NCBI GenBank assembly: GCA_904382605.1
Contig: CAJFJA010000005.1
Span: 66,529 to 130,528 of the forward strand
Reading direction: 5' to 3'
DNA length: 64,000 nt
Source of the DNA: Candidatus Alloclostridium intestinigallinarum
Lineage (GTDB): Bacteria; Bacillota; Clostridia; Christensenellales; UBA3700
Below the pieces are notes generated by a model, which was not told the origin of the DNA, did not search any database, and worked only from the letters and a program-made list of their open reading frames with translations. The translations under genes were made by a program, and so were the position numbers. Position 1 is the first letter of the stretch, and every line of letters starts with the position of its first letter. Below are positions 17,106 through 25,487 of this stretch, piece after piece.

Positions 17106-18119
17106 ATGAGCGTTTTGGTTACAGGCGGAGCCGGATACATCGGCAGTCATACCGTAATCGACCTGGTGGAAAACGGTTACGATCCCATCATAGCGGACAA
17201 TCTGTGCAACAGTAAAATCGAGGCGGTAAAGCGCGTGCGCAAGCTGTGCGGCAAGGACGTGAAGTTCTACGAATACGACCTGTGCGACATAGACAAGGTG
17301 CGCGACATCTTCAAAAAGGAAAAGATAGACTGCGTCATACATTTCGCGGGGCTTAAAGCGGTGGGCGAATCGTGCGCCAAGCCGCTGGAATATTATATCA
17401 ACAACCTCACCAACACTTTGAATCTGCTCAAAGTGATGAGAGAGTTCGGCTGCAGGAACTTCGTGTTCTCTTCCTCCGCCACCGTATACGGACAGCCCAA
17501 GAGCGTGCCGATAAAAGAAGACTTTCCTCTGTCGGTCACCAATCCTTACGGTCACACCAAACTGATGATAGAGGATATGCTCCGCTACATTTTTAAGGCG
17601 GACAGCAGTCTGAATATCGCGCTTTTGCGTTATTTCAACCCTATCGGCGCGCATAAGAGCGGCATGATAGGCGAAGATCCGCACGGCATTCCCAACAACC
17701 TCATGCCCTATATCACGCAGGTGGCAATAGGCAAACTGAAACAGCTCAACGTGTTCGGCGACGACTATCCCACCCACGACGGGACGGGCGTAAGGGATTA
17801 TATCCACGTTCTCGACCTGGCGCACGCGCACTCGCTTGCCGTTAAGAAGCTGGAAGAAAAGCCCGGACTCGTCACCTACAATCTGGGTACGGGACACGGA
17901 TACAGCGTGCTGGACATAGTCAAGGCGTTTGAAAAGGCAAGCGGCAGGAAGATCCCCTACGTAATCGCGCCCAGAAGGGCGGGCGACATAGCGGAATGCT
18001 ATGCCGATGCGTCTTTGGCGGAAAAAGAGATGGGATTCAAATGCAAGTACGGGCTTGAGGATATGTGCGAGGACAGCTGGCGCTGGCAGAGCATGAATCC
18101 GAACGGATACGGAGAGTAA
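17106..18119 (+). CDS. galE: UDP-glucose 4-epimerase
   Basis: Interconverts UDP-Glc and UDP-Gal, and possibly the N-acetyl forms. It is a short-chain dehydrogenase-type enzyme of 337 residues. It has the NAD-binding GGAGYIGSHT at the N-terminus, the catalytic Ser-x24-Tyr-x3-Lys layout (SSSATVYG and NPYGHTKLMIE), and GTGVRDYIHV. GAAGGAGG precedes the ATG. It lies between the hexosamine kinase-like gene and polysaccharide genes, so it can serve either catabolism or supply of galactose-type sugar nucleotides. Confidence 0.95.
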   Translation: MSVLVTGGAGYIGSHTVIDLVENGYDPIIADNLCNSKIEAVKRVRKLCGKDVKFYEYDLCDIDKVRDIFKKEKIDCVIHFAGLKAVGESCAKPLEYYINNLTNTLNLLKVMREFGCRNFVFSSSATVYGQPKSVPIKEDFPLSVTNPYGHTKLMIEDMLRYIFKADSSLNIALLRYFNPIGAHKSGMIGEDPHGIPNNLMPYITQVAIGKLKQLNVFGDDYPTHDGTGVRDYIHVLDLAHAHSLAVKKLEEKPGLVTYNLGTGHGYSVLDIVKAFEKASGRKIPYVIAPRRAGDIAECYADASLAEKEMGFKCKYGLEDMCEDSWRWQSMNPNGYGE

Positions 18120-18121
18120 AA

Positions 18122-19552
18122 ATGACGCTCGCCCGTGCGGCAAGGAGGGCAAGGGAAGGCTTTGACGACTTCGTGCACTCCAAACTGTATATAGCGTTTA
18201 TCGCCGTAGTGGCGTACGTGCTGTGGTATAGCGAAAATCTGCTTGCAGCCATCGCCGTATTGGGCGTGACAGGCGGCCTGGTGCTCGCCCTGGTGCGCGA
18301 TATGGTGCCTATGGTTCCCTTCGTGACCATGGCGCCCTGCGTCGTGCACGTGGATAAAATGCCGGGAGAGCTTTGGCAGTATGCCCTGGCGGTACTGCCC
18401 GTCGTTGCGGGGCTTGCGATACATATTGCGTGTTACAGGCGCAATAAGGTCGCGTCGCCGAAGTCAAATCTGCTTGCCATGGCGTTGCTTGTGGTCGCGA
18501 TGGCGTTGGGCGGACTGTTCTCGCCCGCGGCACAGGACGGCATGACAGCTTTTATCAATGTGCTTTACGTCGGCGTGGCGCCTTTCGGAGTATATCTTTT
18601 CGTGAAGCTGTACGGAGAGGCCAAATGCAGGCTGGGCGATTATGCCGCCGCGGTAATGGCGATATGGGGCATACTCACCGCAGCGCAGGCGGTTACGGTG
18701 ATAGGCGGAGCGTATGCCGACGGCATAGATATTGCCTCCAACGGATATGTGCCCAGGCTCGGCTGGGGCAACAGCAACGTGTACCCCACCGTGCTGATGA
18801 TGTGCATGGCGTTCAACTTCTATTTTATGGGCAAATCGTGGAAGTTGGTAGTGCCGTACGCGTTTCTTACCGGCATACAGTTCGCGTGCGTGATGTACGC
18901 GCACTCCCGAGGAGCGCTGATATTCACAATAGTCGTAATCGCCGCCGGACTTATAGCGGTTACAGTATATAACAGGAAAAATCCGCTGTACTGGGCGGTG
19001 CTGGCGGTCGCTCTGGCGGCGTTGGCGCTGGTGCTGACCTTCTATTGGGAAAGACTCACGCTCATACTCGGCAATACGTTTGAGGACAAGTTGCAGTCTT
19101 CGGGCAGGGATTACCTTTATATAGAGGCGCTGGACAGATTTTTTGAAAATCCCATGTTCGGAGCGGGCTTCGGCTATGTTGGGTACGTTACGCGCCTGCA
19201 TACGGAATCGGGGTTTTACCAACTGCACTCCACCCTGTTCCAGACGCTGGGCAGTATGGGACTTGTCGGGGTGCTTGCGATGGCGTATGTGTACGTCATG
19301 CGCTATTATACGGTATTTGCCCGTGCCACACGCGTAAAGATATTCTTCTTTATAGCCATGATAGGCTTTGAAGGATATTCGCTCATAAATACGAGCACAT
19401 TCACCGGTCTGCCGTGCATGACCGTGATATATATGCTGTTGGCGCTGTTCGAGTTGGAAACGGCGCATAACGCCGGGGATATACCGGTCGGAGCGACAGT
19501 AAAGCAATTGTTTGCAGAAAGGAGAGAGGTATGGAAGAAGAAAAGGGCGTGA
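18122..19552 (+). CDS. O-antigen ligase/polymerase family membrane protein
   Basis: A polytopic membrane protein of 476 residues with about ten to twelve hydrophobic spans. It has the Wzy/WaaL-type region near the C-terminus: SSGRDYLYIEALDRFFENP, then a stretch with GAGFGYVGY and HSTLFQTLGSMG. Such proteins join or transfer lipid-linked glycan units outside the membrane. I start it at the ATG at 18122, after GGAGAG and two bases beyond the galE stop; the GTG at 18065 lies inside galE. It precedes a Wzz-like gene and overlaps it by 22 bases. Whether it polymerises or ligates cannot be told. Confidence 0.8.
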   Translation: MTLARAARRAREGFDDFVHSKLYIAFIAVVAYVLWYSENLLAAIAVLGVTGGLVLALVRDMVPMVPFVTMAPCVVHVDKMPGELWQYALAVLPVVAGLAIHIACYRRNKVASPKSNLLAMALLVVAMALGGLFSPAAQDGMTAFINVLYVGVAPFGVYLFVKLYGEAKCRLGDYAAAVMAIWGILTAAQAVTVIGGAYADGIDIASNGYVPRLGWGNSNVYPTVLMMCMAFNFYFMGKSWKLVVPYAFLTGIQFACVMYAHSRGALIFTIVVIAAGLIAVTVYNRKNPLYWAVLAVALAALALVLTFYWERLTLILGNTFEDKLQSSGRDYLYIEALDRFFENPMFGAGFGYVGYVTRLHTESGFYQLHSTLFQTLGSMGLVGVLAMAYVYVMRYYTVFARATRVKIFFFIAMIGFEGYSLINTSTFTGLPCMTVIYMLLALFELETAHNAGDIPVGATVKQLFAERREVWKKKRA

Positions 19553-20793
19553 GGTATGACGCAAAAAAGCTGACACTTGAAGTGATAAGAAAATGGAAAA
19601 TCATCATTATTATTACACTTGTTGTGGCCGTAATATTTTGTGTTATTTCTATAACCGGAAATGCAACTCATTCTTATGAAGCCAAGGAAGGCTTTTCCAT
19701 TATATATCCTGCGTTAAATTATAATCCCGATGATGTAGTTTCAGATGGTGATATTGAGGGAATTCTCAAATTAAAGCTGGAGGAACAGCAGCGGGCTGTC
19801 GCAAGGGCGGTGGATACGCTGAACAATACCGTATACATCAACGTATACAACGCGCTTGAAAATACGGACGGGACGTATAAGATGGACGGACTGAAGTCCG
19901 GCATCAAACTCGAACTCGGAAACAGCAACACCACGCTTACCGTGACCGTGAGCGCCGAAAGCGCAAGGGACGCCGTATTTATGCTCGACAACATCGAACA
20001 GCAGGTTATGGCGGCGATAGGCAGCGGAGAAACGGAGGGATTTTCCGTACAGCTGACTTACAAGAACGCGGAAGAAGACCTGAACGCAATGTATGCCGTC
20101 GATAACGGCGGGGCGCTGTCCGTTATCATCTCCGTGGTGGAAGGATTGGTCATCGGCTTTGTGGTTGCGGTGGTGGTTCTGCTCATCTGGAGCGCGGTAT
20201 TCATGCGCGTGACGTATGAAAGCGACATAACCATGCAGACGAAATACCCGGTACTCGCCACGGTTTACGAGGGTGAGAACAATATGGGCGAAGCCGTTAT
20301 AAAGAGCGCCATGGTCAGGGGCGGCAACGACGGAGTCACCTATGTGATGGGCGTGACGAAGAGCGCGGCGGATATTGCCGGCGCGTGGGCGGAGCGCGAA
20401 AAGCAGTCCCGTGACGCGCTTTACGTGGATTTCGACGATGAAAGCGGAGAGGGAATAGCCCGCATTTTAGAAGGCGAAGATGCCGAAAACGTCGTAAAAG
20501 ACGGAAAACTCGGTGCCGGAGCGGGTCTTGACATATACGGAAAGCGCGAACAGATAGCCGCACTTTTCGGCATACTGAGGGAGAAATATTCCAGAGTAAT
20601 AGTGAGCGGATATTCCGGCGCGGACGTGAGGAGCGAATTGCTTTCGGCGTTTGCCGGCGACACGGCGCTGGTGGTGGACGAGGGGTACTCCATCAAAAAG
20701 CTGATAGCTCTGGAAGAAAAATACGAAACGGAAGGGCGCAAGGTAGAGGGAGTTGTCCTGCGCAAGAAAAACGCCCGCAAAAAGAGTAAGTAA
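19531..20793 (+). CDS. Wzz/CapA-type chain-length regulator with a degenerate BY-kinase domain
   Basis: It has 420 residues: one membrane span at about 20-42, an outer domain, a second span at about 190-215, then a cytoplasmic domain. The topology is that of polysaccharide co-polymerases that set glycan chain length. The C-terminal part follows the BY-kinase (CapB-type) pattern strand by strand: VMGVTKS in place of the Walker A, YVDFDDE for A', SRVIVSGYS for B, and ALVVDEGYSIKKL. The P-loop glycines and lysine are missing and there is no tyrosine cluster, so it should not bind ATP normally. Bases from about 19580 to 19780 are richer in A and T than the rest. The start has GGAGAGAGG. Confidence 0.75.
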   Translation: MEEEKGVRYDAKKLTLEVIRKWKIIIIITLVVAVIFCVISITGNATHSYEAKEGFSIIYPALNYNPDDVVSDGDIEGILKLKLEEQQRAVARAVDTLNNTVYINVYNALENTDGTYKMDGLKSGIKLELGNSNTTLTVTVSAESARDAVFMLDNIEQQVMAAIGSGETEGFSVQLTYKNAEEDLNAMYAVDNGGALSVIISVVEGLVIGFVVAVVVLLIWSAVFMRVTYESDITMQTKYPVLATVYEGENNMGEAVIKSAMVRGGNDGVTYVMGVTKSAADIAGAWAEREKQSRDALYVDFDDESGEGIARILEGEDAENVVKDGKLGAGAGLDIYGKREQIAALFGILREKYSRVIVSGYSGADVRSELLSAFAGDTALVVDEGYSIKKLIALEEKYETEGRKVEGVVLRKKNARKKSK

Positions 20794-20799
20794 GGAAAA

Positions 20800-22929
20800 A
20801 TGGGCAAAAAGAAGATAGACTTAAAGTCTTATTCCATGCGCACGCTGCGCGAGTGGATACTCGCGGCGGCTGATATGTTTATGGTTGCGGCGGTGTTTTT
20901 CGCCACCGCACTGCTTACCCAGTCCTACGTCGTGGACGAGTACGGCAGCGAATACGTGATTTCCGTTCTGATAAGCACGCCCGTCGTGGTTGTCTGCTTC
21001 TTTTTGTTTTTCGTACTGTTCAAAATATTCAAGGTGGTGTGGCGCTTTGCGCGCATAAAGGAGTATATGCGCATAGTGCTCGCCTGCATATGCGGCACGC
21101 TGCTGTTCACGGGCGTGGACCAGTTCGCCCACTTCGTGTCGTCGCACGAATTTATCGTGGGCGACGTATACCGCGGATTTCCCGTGTATATCGTCATGGC
21201 GTTTTCCACGTCCATGTCGGTTGCGGTTATGCACCTGATATACGAAATGCTGTATTCGTACTGGACTCCCAAGATAAAACCTGCGGAGCGCAAGCGTACC
21301 ATGATAGTGGGCGCGGGCAGTACGGGCAGTACGGTGGTAGAGGAACTCAGCCGCAAGAACAGTATTTACATTCCCGTCTGTCTTGTGGACGACGACCTGG
21401 AAAAGCAGGGCAGAACGATAGACAACGTGCCGATAGTCGGTTCCACGCAGGAAATACCGCGCCTGGCAACGAAATATTCCATATCCACTATAATATTCGC
21501 AATACCTTCGATAAGCGCGCAGGCGCGCAAGAGTATGCTGGCGACGTGTATGTCCACGGGGTGCCAGGTAAAGGTACTGCCCTATATCAGCGAACTTGTG
21601 GGCACCACCGATATGGTCAGCCAGATACGAGACATAAATATCGGCGACTTGCTGGGAAGGCCGCAGATAGCCTTTACGGATAAGGGCGTTGCGGCGTATA
21701 TAGAGGGCAAGGTGTGTATGATCACGGGCGGCGGCGGTTCGATAGGCTCGGAACTTGTCAGGCAGATAGTCAAGTATAAGCCCGCGAAGGTCGTGATAGT
21801 GGACGTTTACGAAAACTCGGCGTATGAAATACAGCAGGAGATACTGCGTACGTACGGCGCCGACTATCCCATAAGGATAGAGATAGCTTCCGTCACGGAC
21901 AGGGATAAGATGGACGAGCTGTTTATGGAGCACCGCCCGAAGATTGTTTTCCACGCGGCGGCGCACAAACACGTTCCGCTCATGGAAACCAATCCGGAGG
22001 AAGCGTGCAAGAACAATATATTCGGCACGCTGAACGTGGCGCAGATGGCGGACAAGCACGGAGTGGAAAAGTTCGTCATGATATCCACGGATAAGGCGGT
22101 AAATCCCACTAACGTCATGGGCGCGACAAAGCGCTGCTGCGAGGAGATAGTGCAGATGATGGCGCAGTCGGGCAGCAAGACGGAGTTTGCCGCGGTGCGC
22201 TTCGGCAACGTGCTCGGTTCCAACGGCTCGGTAATTCCGCTGTTCAGGGAACAGATCAAAAACGGCGGACCGGTCACCGTGACGCACCCCGATATAATAC
22301 GCTATTTCATGACCATACCTGAAGCTGTCAGCCTGGTATTGCAGGCGGGCACGTTTGCAAAGGGCGGCGAGATATTCATTCTGAACATGGGCGAGCCTGT
22401 CAAGATACTTACGCTCGCGGAAAACCTTATCACCATGATGGGTTACACGCCGTATAAGGATATAGAGATAAAATTCACGGGACTGCGCCCCGGCGAGAAG
22501 CTGTTTGAAGAACTGCTTATGAAGGAAGAAGGGTTGCAGAAAACGCCCAACGAAAAGATATTCATAGGCAAACAGGTGACGATAGACAAGCCCTGGCTTA
22601 TGGAACAGCTGCAAAAGATGCACGACATATGCGCCACCAACGATAAAGAAGCGGTCGTGGAACAGCTTAAAGTGCTCGTTCCCACGTTCAACCACGACAA
22701 GTCATATCTGCGCGCCATAAGCGGCACGGGCAAGATAGTGGCTTCGGGCGAAGGCGCGGCGCAGGGCGTGATAGGAAGCAAGCCCGTGGCGGCGGAACAG
22801 CCCGCGGGCGGCAGAAAGGCCGATAAGAGCAAGAGGGCGGAGAAAAAGGCGGGTAAAGCGGATAAAAAAGAAGTGAAGAAAGCGGAAAAATCCGCCGGTA
22901 AAAAGGCGAAAAAGAAGGCGGAAGAGTGA
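20800..22929 (+). CDS. CapD/PglF-like nucleotide-sugar 4,6-dehydratase, membrane-bound
   Basis: Likely converts UDP-GlcNAc to a 4-keto-6-deoxy sugar for envelope glycans. It has 709 residues: about four membrane spans in 1-140, a Rossmann-like domain with VGAGSTGSTVVEEL, then the catalytic SDR domain opening ITGGGGSIGSELVRQI, with AAHKHVPLME, STDKAVNPTNVMGATK and RFGNVLGSNGS. The residues in the active-site segment (STDKAVNPTNVMGATK) are those of the long PglF/WbpM/CapD branch. The last 50 residues are unusual: a lysine- and alanine-rich tail (KKAEKS, KKAKKK). It follows the Wzz-like gene by 6 bases. Confidence 0.88.
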   Translation: MGKKKIDLKSYSMRTLREWILAAADMFMVAAVFFATALLTQSYVVDEYGSEYVISVLISTPVVVVCFFLFFVLFKIFKVVWRFARIKEYMRIVLACICGTLLFTGVDQFAHFVSSHEFIVGDVYRGFPVYIVMAFSTSMSVAVMHLIYEMLYSYWTPKIKPAERKRTMIVGAGSTGSTVVEELSRKNSIYIPVCLVDDDLEKQGRTIDNVPIVGSTQEIPRLATKYSISTIIFAIPSISAQARKSMLATCMSTGCQVKVLPYISELVGTTDMVSQIRDINIGDLLGRPQIAFTDKGVAAYIEGKVCMITGGGGSIGSELVRQIVKYKPAKVVIVDVYENSAYEIQQEILRTYGADYPIRIEIASVTDRDKMDELFMEHRPKIVFHAAAHKHVPLMETNPEEACKNNIFGTLNVAQMADKHGVEKFVMISTDKAVNPTNVMGATKRCCEEIVQMMAQSGSKTEFAAVRFGNVLGSNGSVIPLFREQIKNGGPVTVTHPDIIRYFMTIPEAVSLVLQAGTFAKGGEIFILNMGEPVKILTLAENLITMMGYTPYKDIEIKFTGLRPGEKLFEELLMKEEGLQKTPNEKIFIGKQVTIDKPWLMEQLQKMHDICATNDKEAVVEQLKVLVPTFNHDKSYLRAISGTGKIVASGEGAAQGVIGSKPVAAEQPAGGRKADKSKRAEKKAGKADKKEVKKAEKSAGKKAKKKAEE

Positions 22930-23429
22930 TGAAATATACTTTGCGTGCCAACAGCGGTGAAAAAGCGGACAGGCTGACCACGCTTGAAATTAAAGAGGAA
23001 GAGGGCGGTCTGCGCCTTTATTACTCCGCGTACGACAGCAGCTTTTATTCTCCGTTCAAAAAAGATAACGAGCCTATTTACGACGGTTGCGTCGTGGAGA
23101 TATTCTTTTCCCCGGACGGCAACGAAAACGAGTATTTCGAATACGAATTTTCCCCCGGAGGGCTTGTGTGGGCGGGCAAGATCCGCCACGTAAACGGACG
23201 CCGCCTGACGGAAATGCTCGATCCCTGCGTGCCGCATGAGGTGCGCCGCGAGGGAAACAATTACTTCGTGGAGGCGTTTATTCCCGTGGAATACGCGGCA
23301 GGGAAGTCGAAGTTCAACGCGTTCAGGATAGAGCGCAACGGCGCGGATTCCCCTTATCTTCTGTACGCGGTATTCCCCACTTTATGCGATACGTTCCACG
23401 TTCCGTCCAAACTTGCGGCGCTCGGATAA
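22929..23429 (+). CDS. Carbohydrate-binding family 9-like protein
   Basis: It has 166 residues and matches the small CBM9-like family of single-domain beta-sandwich proteins: acidic central strands YDGCVVEIFFSP, YFEYEFSPGG and YFVEAFIPV, and an ending LCDTFHVPSKLAALG. The role is probably glycan binding, but there is no signal peptide, so it may act in the cytoplasm. I chose the ATG at 22929, which overlaps the preceding stop by one base (TGATG). It is the last gene of the polysaccharide set, ahead of a terminator. Confidence 0.75.
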   Translation: MKYTLRANSGEKADRLTTLEIKEEEGGLRLYYSAYDSSFYSPFKKDNEPIYDGCVVEIFFSPDGNENEYFEYEFSPGGLVWAGKIRHVNGRRLTEMLDPCVPHEVRREGNNYFVEAFIPVEYAAGKSKFNAFRIERNGADSPYLLYAVFPTLCDTFHVPSKLAALG

Positions 23430-23478
23430 GTCCGGGTGGCGCCGGGATACGGGGCGGACGGAAGAAAAAAAGTAAAAC

Positions 23479-23502
23479 GGCGCGTCGGGACGCGCTTTTT
23501 TT
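23479..23502 (+). terminator. Terminator of the polysaccharide operon
   Basis: GCGCGTC and GACGCGC with a GG loop, followed by TTTTTTT. Confidence 0.9.
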
Positions 23503-23723
23503 ACGTCCTTCCGGCGCAGGGAGCCGGTCGCGGCGGAAGCGGGCAAAAGACGGCGCAATTTTGCGGTACGCCGCGGCTAAAGGGCATATGTGTATTATTA
23601 GGGCGGCTGTCGTCGGGTAAACGGCTGGGCACGGGACGTCGATTTCCGCCGACGGAACAGAAACGAGCCATGTAAAAGAAAGGTATATATTTGCCGTATC
23701 CGCTTTTGCGGAGTAAAAAGTGT
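23503..23723 (+). other. Intergenic region without a gene
   Basis: GC-rich to about 23640, then AT-rich. Short open frames here have no ribosome-binding site and no recognisable product. Confidence 0.5.
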
Positions 23724-23752
23724 TTGCAATATACTAATATTTATATTATAAT
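23724..23752 (+). promoter_or_regulatory. Sigma-A promoter of the lipoprotein-metG operon
   Basis: TTGCAA at 23724-23729, 17 bases, TATAAT at 23747-23752. Confidence 0.88.
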
Positions 23753-23794
23753 ATTATGTGCGTTAAAGCAAAACGACCTATATAGGAGTCAGAT

Positions 23795-25486
23795 ATGAAA
23801 AAAATCGCAAAACTCGCTCTTATCGTCCTGGTAGTGGCTGTTGCCGCGACCGCCGTGCTTGCGGCGTGCCAGGATTATACGTGGGGACCCGTGGGCACTA
23901 CCGATCCCGAAGCGGCCGTATCCGGTAACGGCAGCGTTGCGGTGGCGCAGGGCAACACGGTATACTTCGTCAACGGCAAAGGCGACACCTCTTCCATCAC
24001 CGAACCCGAAAACAACTGGTTCGGACAGGCCGGCTACAAGGGCAGCATCATGAAGGGCACTCTTGCCGCCGACGGCAGCGTCAGGGACGTTGCGGTGGTT
24101 GTTCCCAAGATGTTCTACAACGGTCAGGCGGAAGGCGGACTTTACGTGTTCGGCAACTGGATATACTATACTTCCCCTTCCACCGATACCCAGTCGGACG
24201 GCACCGTGCTTACCTCCCAGCAGGACTTCTACCGCACCCGCACCGACGGAACCCGGACCCAGCTCGTAACCACGCTGGCGGCGAATACGTACGAATATAT
24301 CTGGACGGACGAAGCGCTGTTCTACTACGATACGGCAAATTCGCAGATAGTCAGGATTTCCTATACCGATGAGGAAATCGGCGCGAAGGAAGTCGTCGCG
24401 GAAGAAGTAACCGACGTGCTTTTCGTAAAGGACGGCGAATATTCTTACGGCAGCGACAGGGTGAGCGATATGTTCTTCTACACCAAAGCCGCGGACAGCG
24501 AAAATTCTTCCGTGCTCTACGGCAACAGGGTATACGTCTGCAACTATGCGGGCGTGAGCACGCTTCTTATTGACAACACCTCGTTCGTGCCCGAGGGCGC
24601 GAGCGTGGCGGCGCAGTACCAGTACACCGTGGCTCTTCTCGATTACAGCATAGAAGATACGGGCGTGGCGATCTTCTATTCGCGCACTCCCGGTTCGTCC
24701 TCGACGTCCAACGCAAGGACTGCCACCGCGGAATATCTGGTTACTCCCGATATGATAGGCGCAGGCGACGGCGCGGCGCTCGATATGACGAACGAAAAGG
24801 TAATAGCCAATTCCGCGCTTTCGTCCATCGAAGCGGTAAGCTATGAATACGGCGCGCTTTCGGTGAGCAGCTCCAATATCAACCGTTACTACAACGATAA
24901 CGGCACTCCCGTCACCGTGAAGATAGGTACGGACGAAGACGGCACCCAGCAGGCGCTCGAAGGCGCTCCCACCATCGTGGCGGTGAGGGACGAAGCCGCA
25001 AACGCCACCAACAACAACGTGGCGGGCAAGTATATGTACTACACCGTATCCAACGCGCTTTACAAATTCAATCTGGACGGCGAATACGCGCTGGGCATGG
25101 TAATCGACAGCACCACAGATACCGTATACGTGGACTACATTTCCGCGTCCGTGATAACGCGCACAATTGACGGCAGCGAAGTCACCTTCTTCTTCTATAT
25201 GAACGGCATAACCGGCGACTACACTTCCGTGGCGGCTCTCAGCTCCCTCAACTACGCGCAGGAGGGAGGCGAATGGATGCTGGCGGGCGTCGTGGCTTCC
25301 GGATACTGGACGGTCGGCGAAGAGGGCTGCACCGATTCCAAATATGCGTATAACGAAGAAGACGGCACCTACACCGTTACCAATCCCGAGGACAGCAGTG
25401 CGACCGTGACCATAACCAAGCCTCTGCCCAAGTTTATGGAATCGGCGGGACTGAGCACTTATATCAGCGCGTATACGGCGAAATAA
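23795..25486 (+). CDS. Lipoprotein with a propeller-like repeat region, unknown function
   Basis: It has 563 residues. The signal sequence ends in a good lipobox, LAAC, so it should be lipid-anchored outside the membrane. The body has recurring short strands of the type NTVYFVNGK, NWIYYTSPS, EALFYYDT and KYMYYTVSNALYKFNLDG, as in beta-propeller proteins of the DUF5050 kind; that assignment is tentative. The only cysteines are the lipobox Cys and one in EEGCTDS. AGGAGTCAG precedes the ATG. It ends one base before metG and seems to share its promoter, an odd partnership. Confidence 0.72.
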   Translation: MKKIAKLALIVLVVAVAATAVLAACQDYTWGPVGTTDPEAAVSGNGSVAVAQGNTVYFVNGKGDTSSITEPENNWFGQAGYKGSIMKGTLAADGSVRDVAVVVPKMFYNGQAEGGLYVFGNWIYYTSPSTDTQSDGTVLTSQQDFYRTRTDGTRTQLVTTLAANTYEYIWTDEALFYYDTANSQIVRISYTDEEIGAKEVVAEEVTDVLFVKDGEYSYGSDRVSDMFFYTKAADSENSSVLYGNRVYVCNYAGVSTLLIDNTSFVPEGASVAAQYQYTVALLDYSIEDTGVAIFYSRTPGSSSTSNARTATAEYLVTPDMIGAGDGAALDMTNEKVIANSALSSIEAVSYEYGALSVSSSNINRYYNDNGTPVTVKIGTDEDGTQQALEGAPTIVAVRDEAANATNNNVAGKYMYYTVSNALYKFNLDGEYALGMVIDSTTDTVYVDYISASVITRTIDGSEVTFFFYMNGITGDYTSVAALSSLNYAQEGGEWMLAGVVASGYWTVGEEGCTDSKYAYNEEDGTYTVTNPEDSSATVTITKPLPKFMESAGLSTYISAYTAK

Positions 25487-25487
25487 A

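Noticed and set aside
20821-22695. Long minus-strand open frame inside the CapD-like gene
   Set aside because: Histidine- and arginine-rich mirror of a real gene, with no ribosome-binding site.
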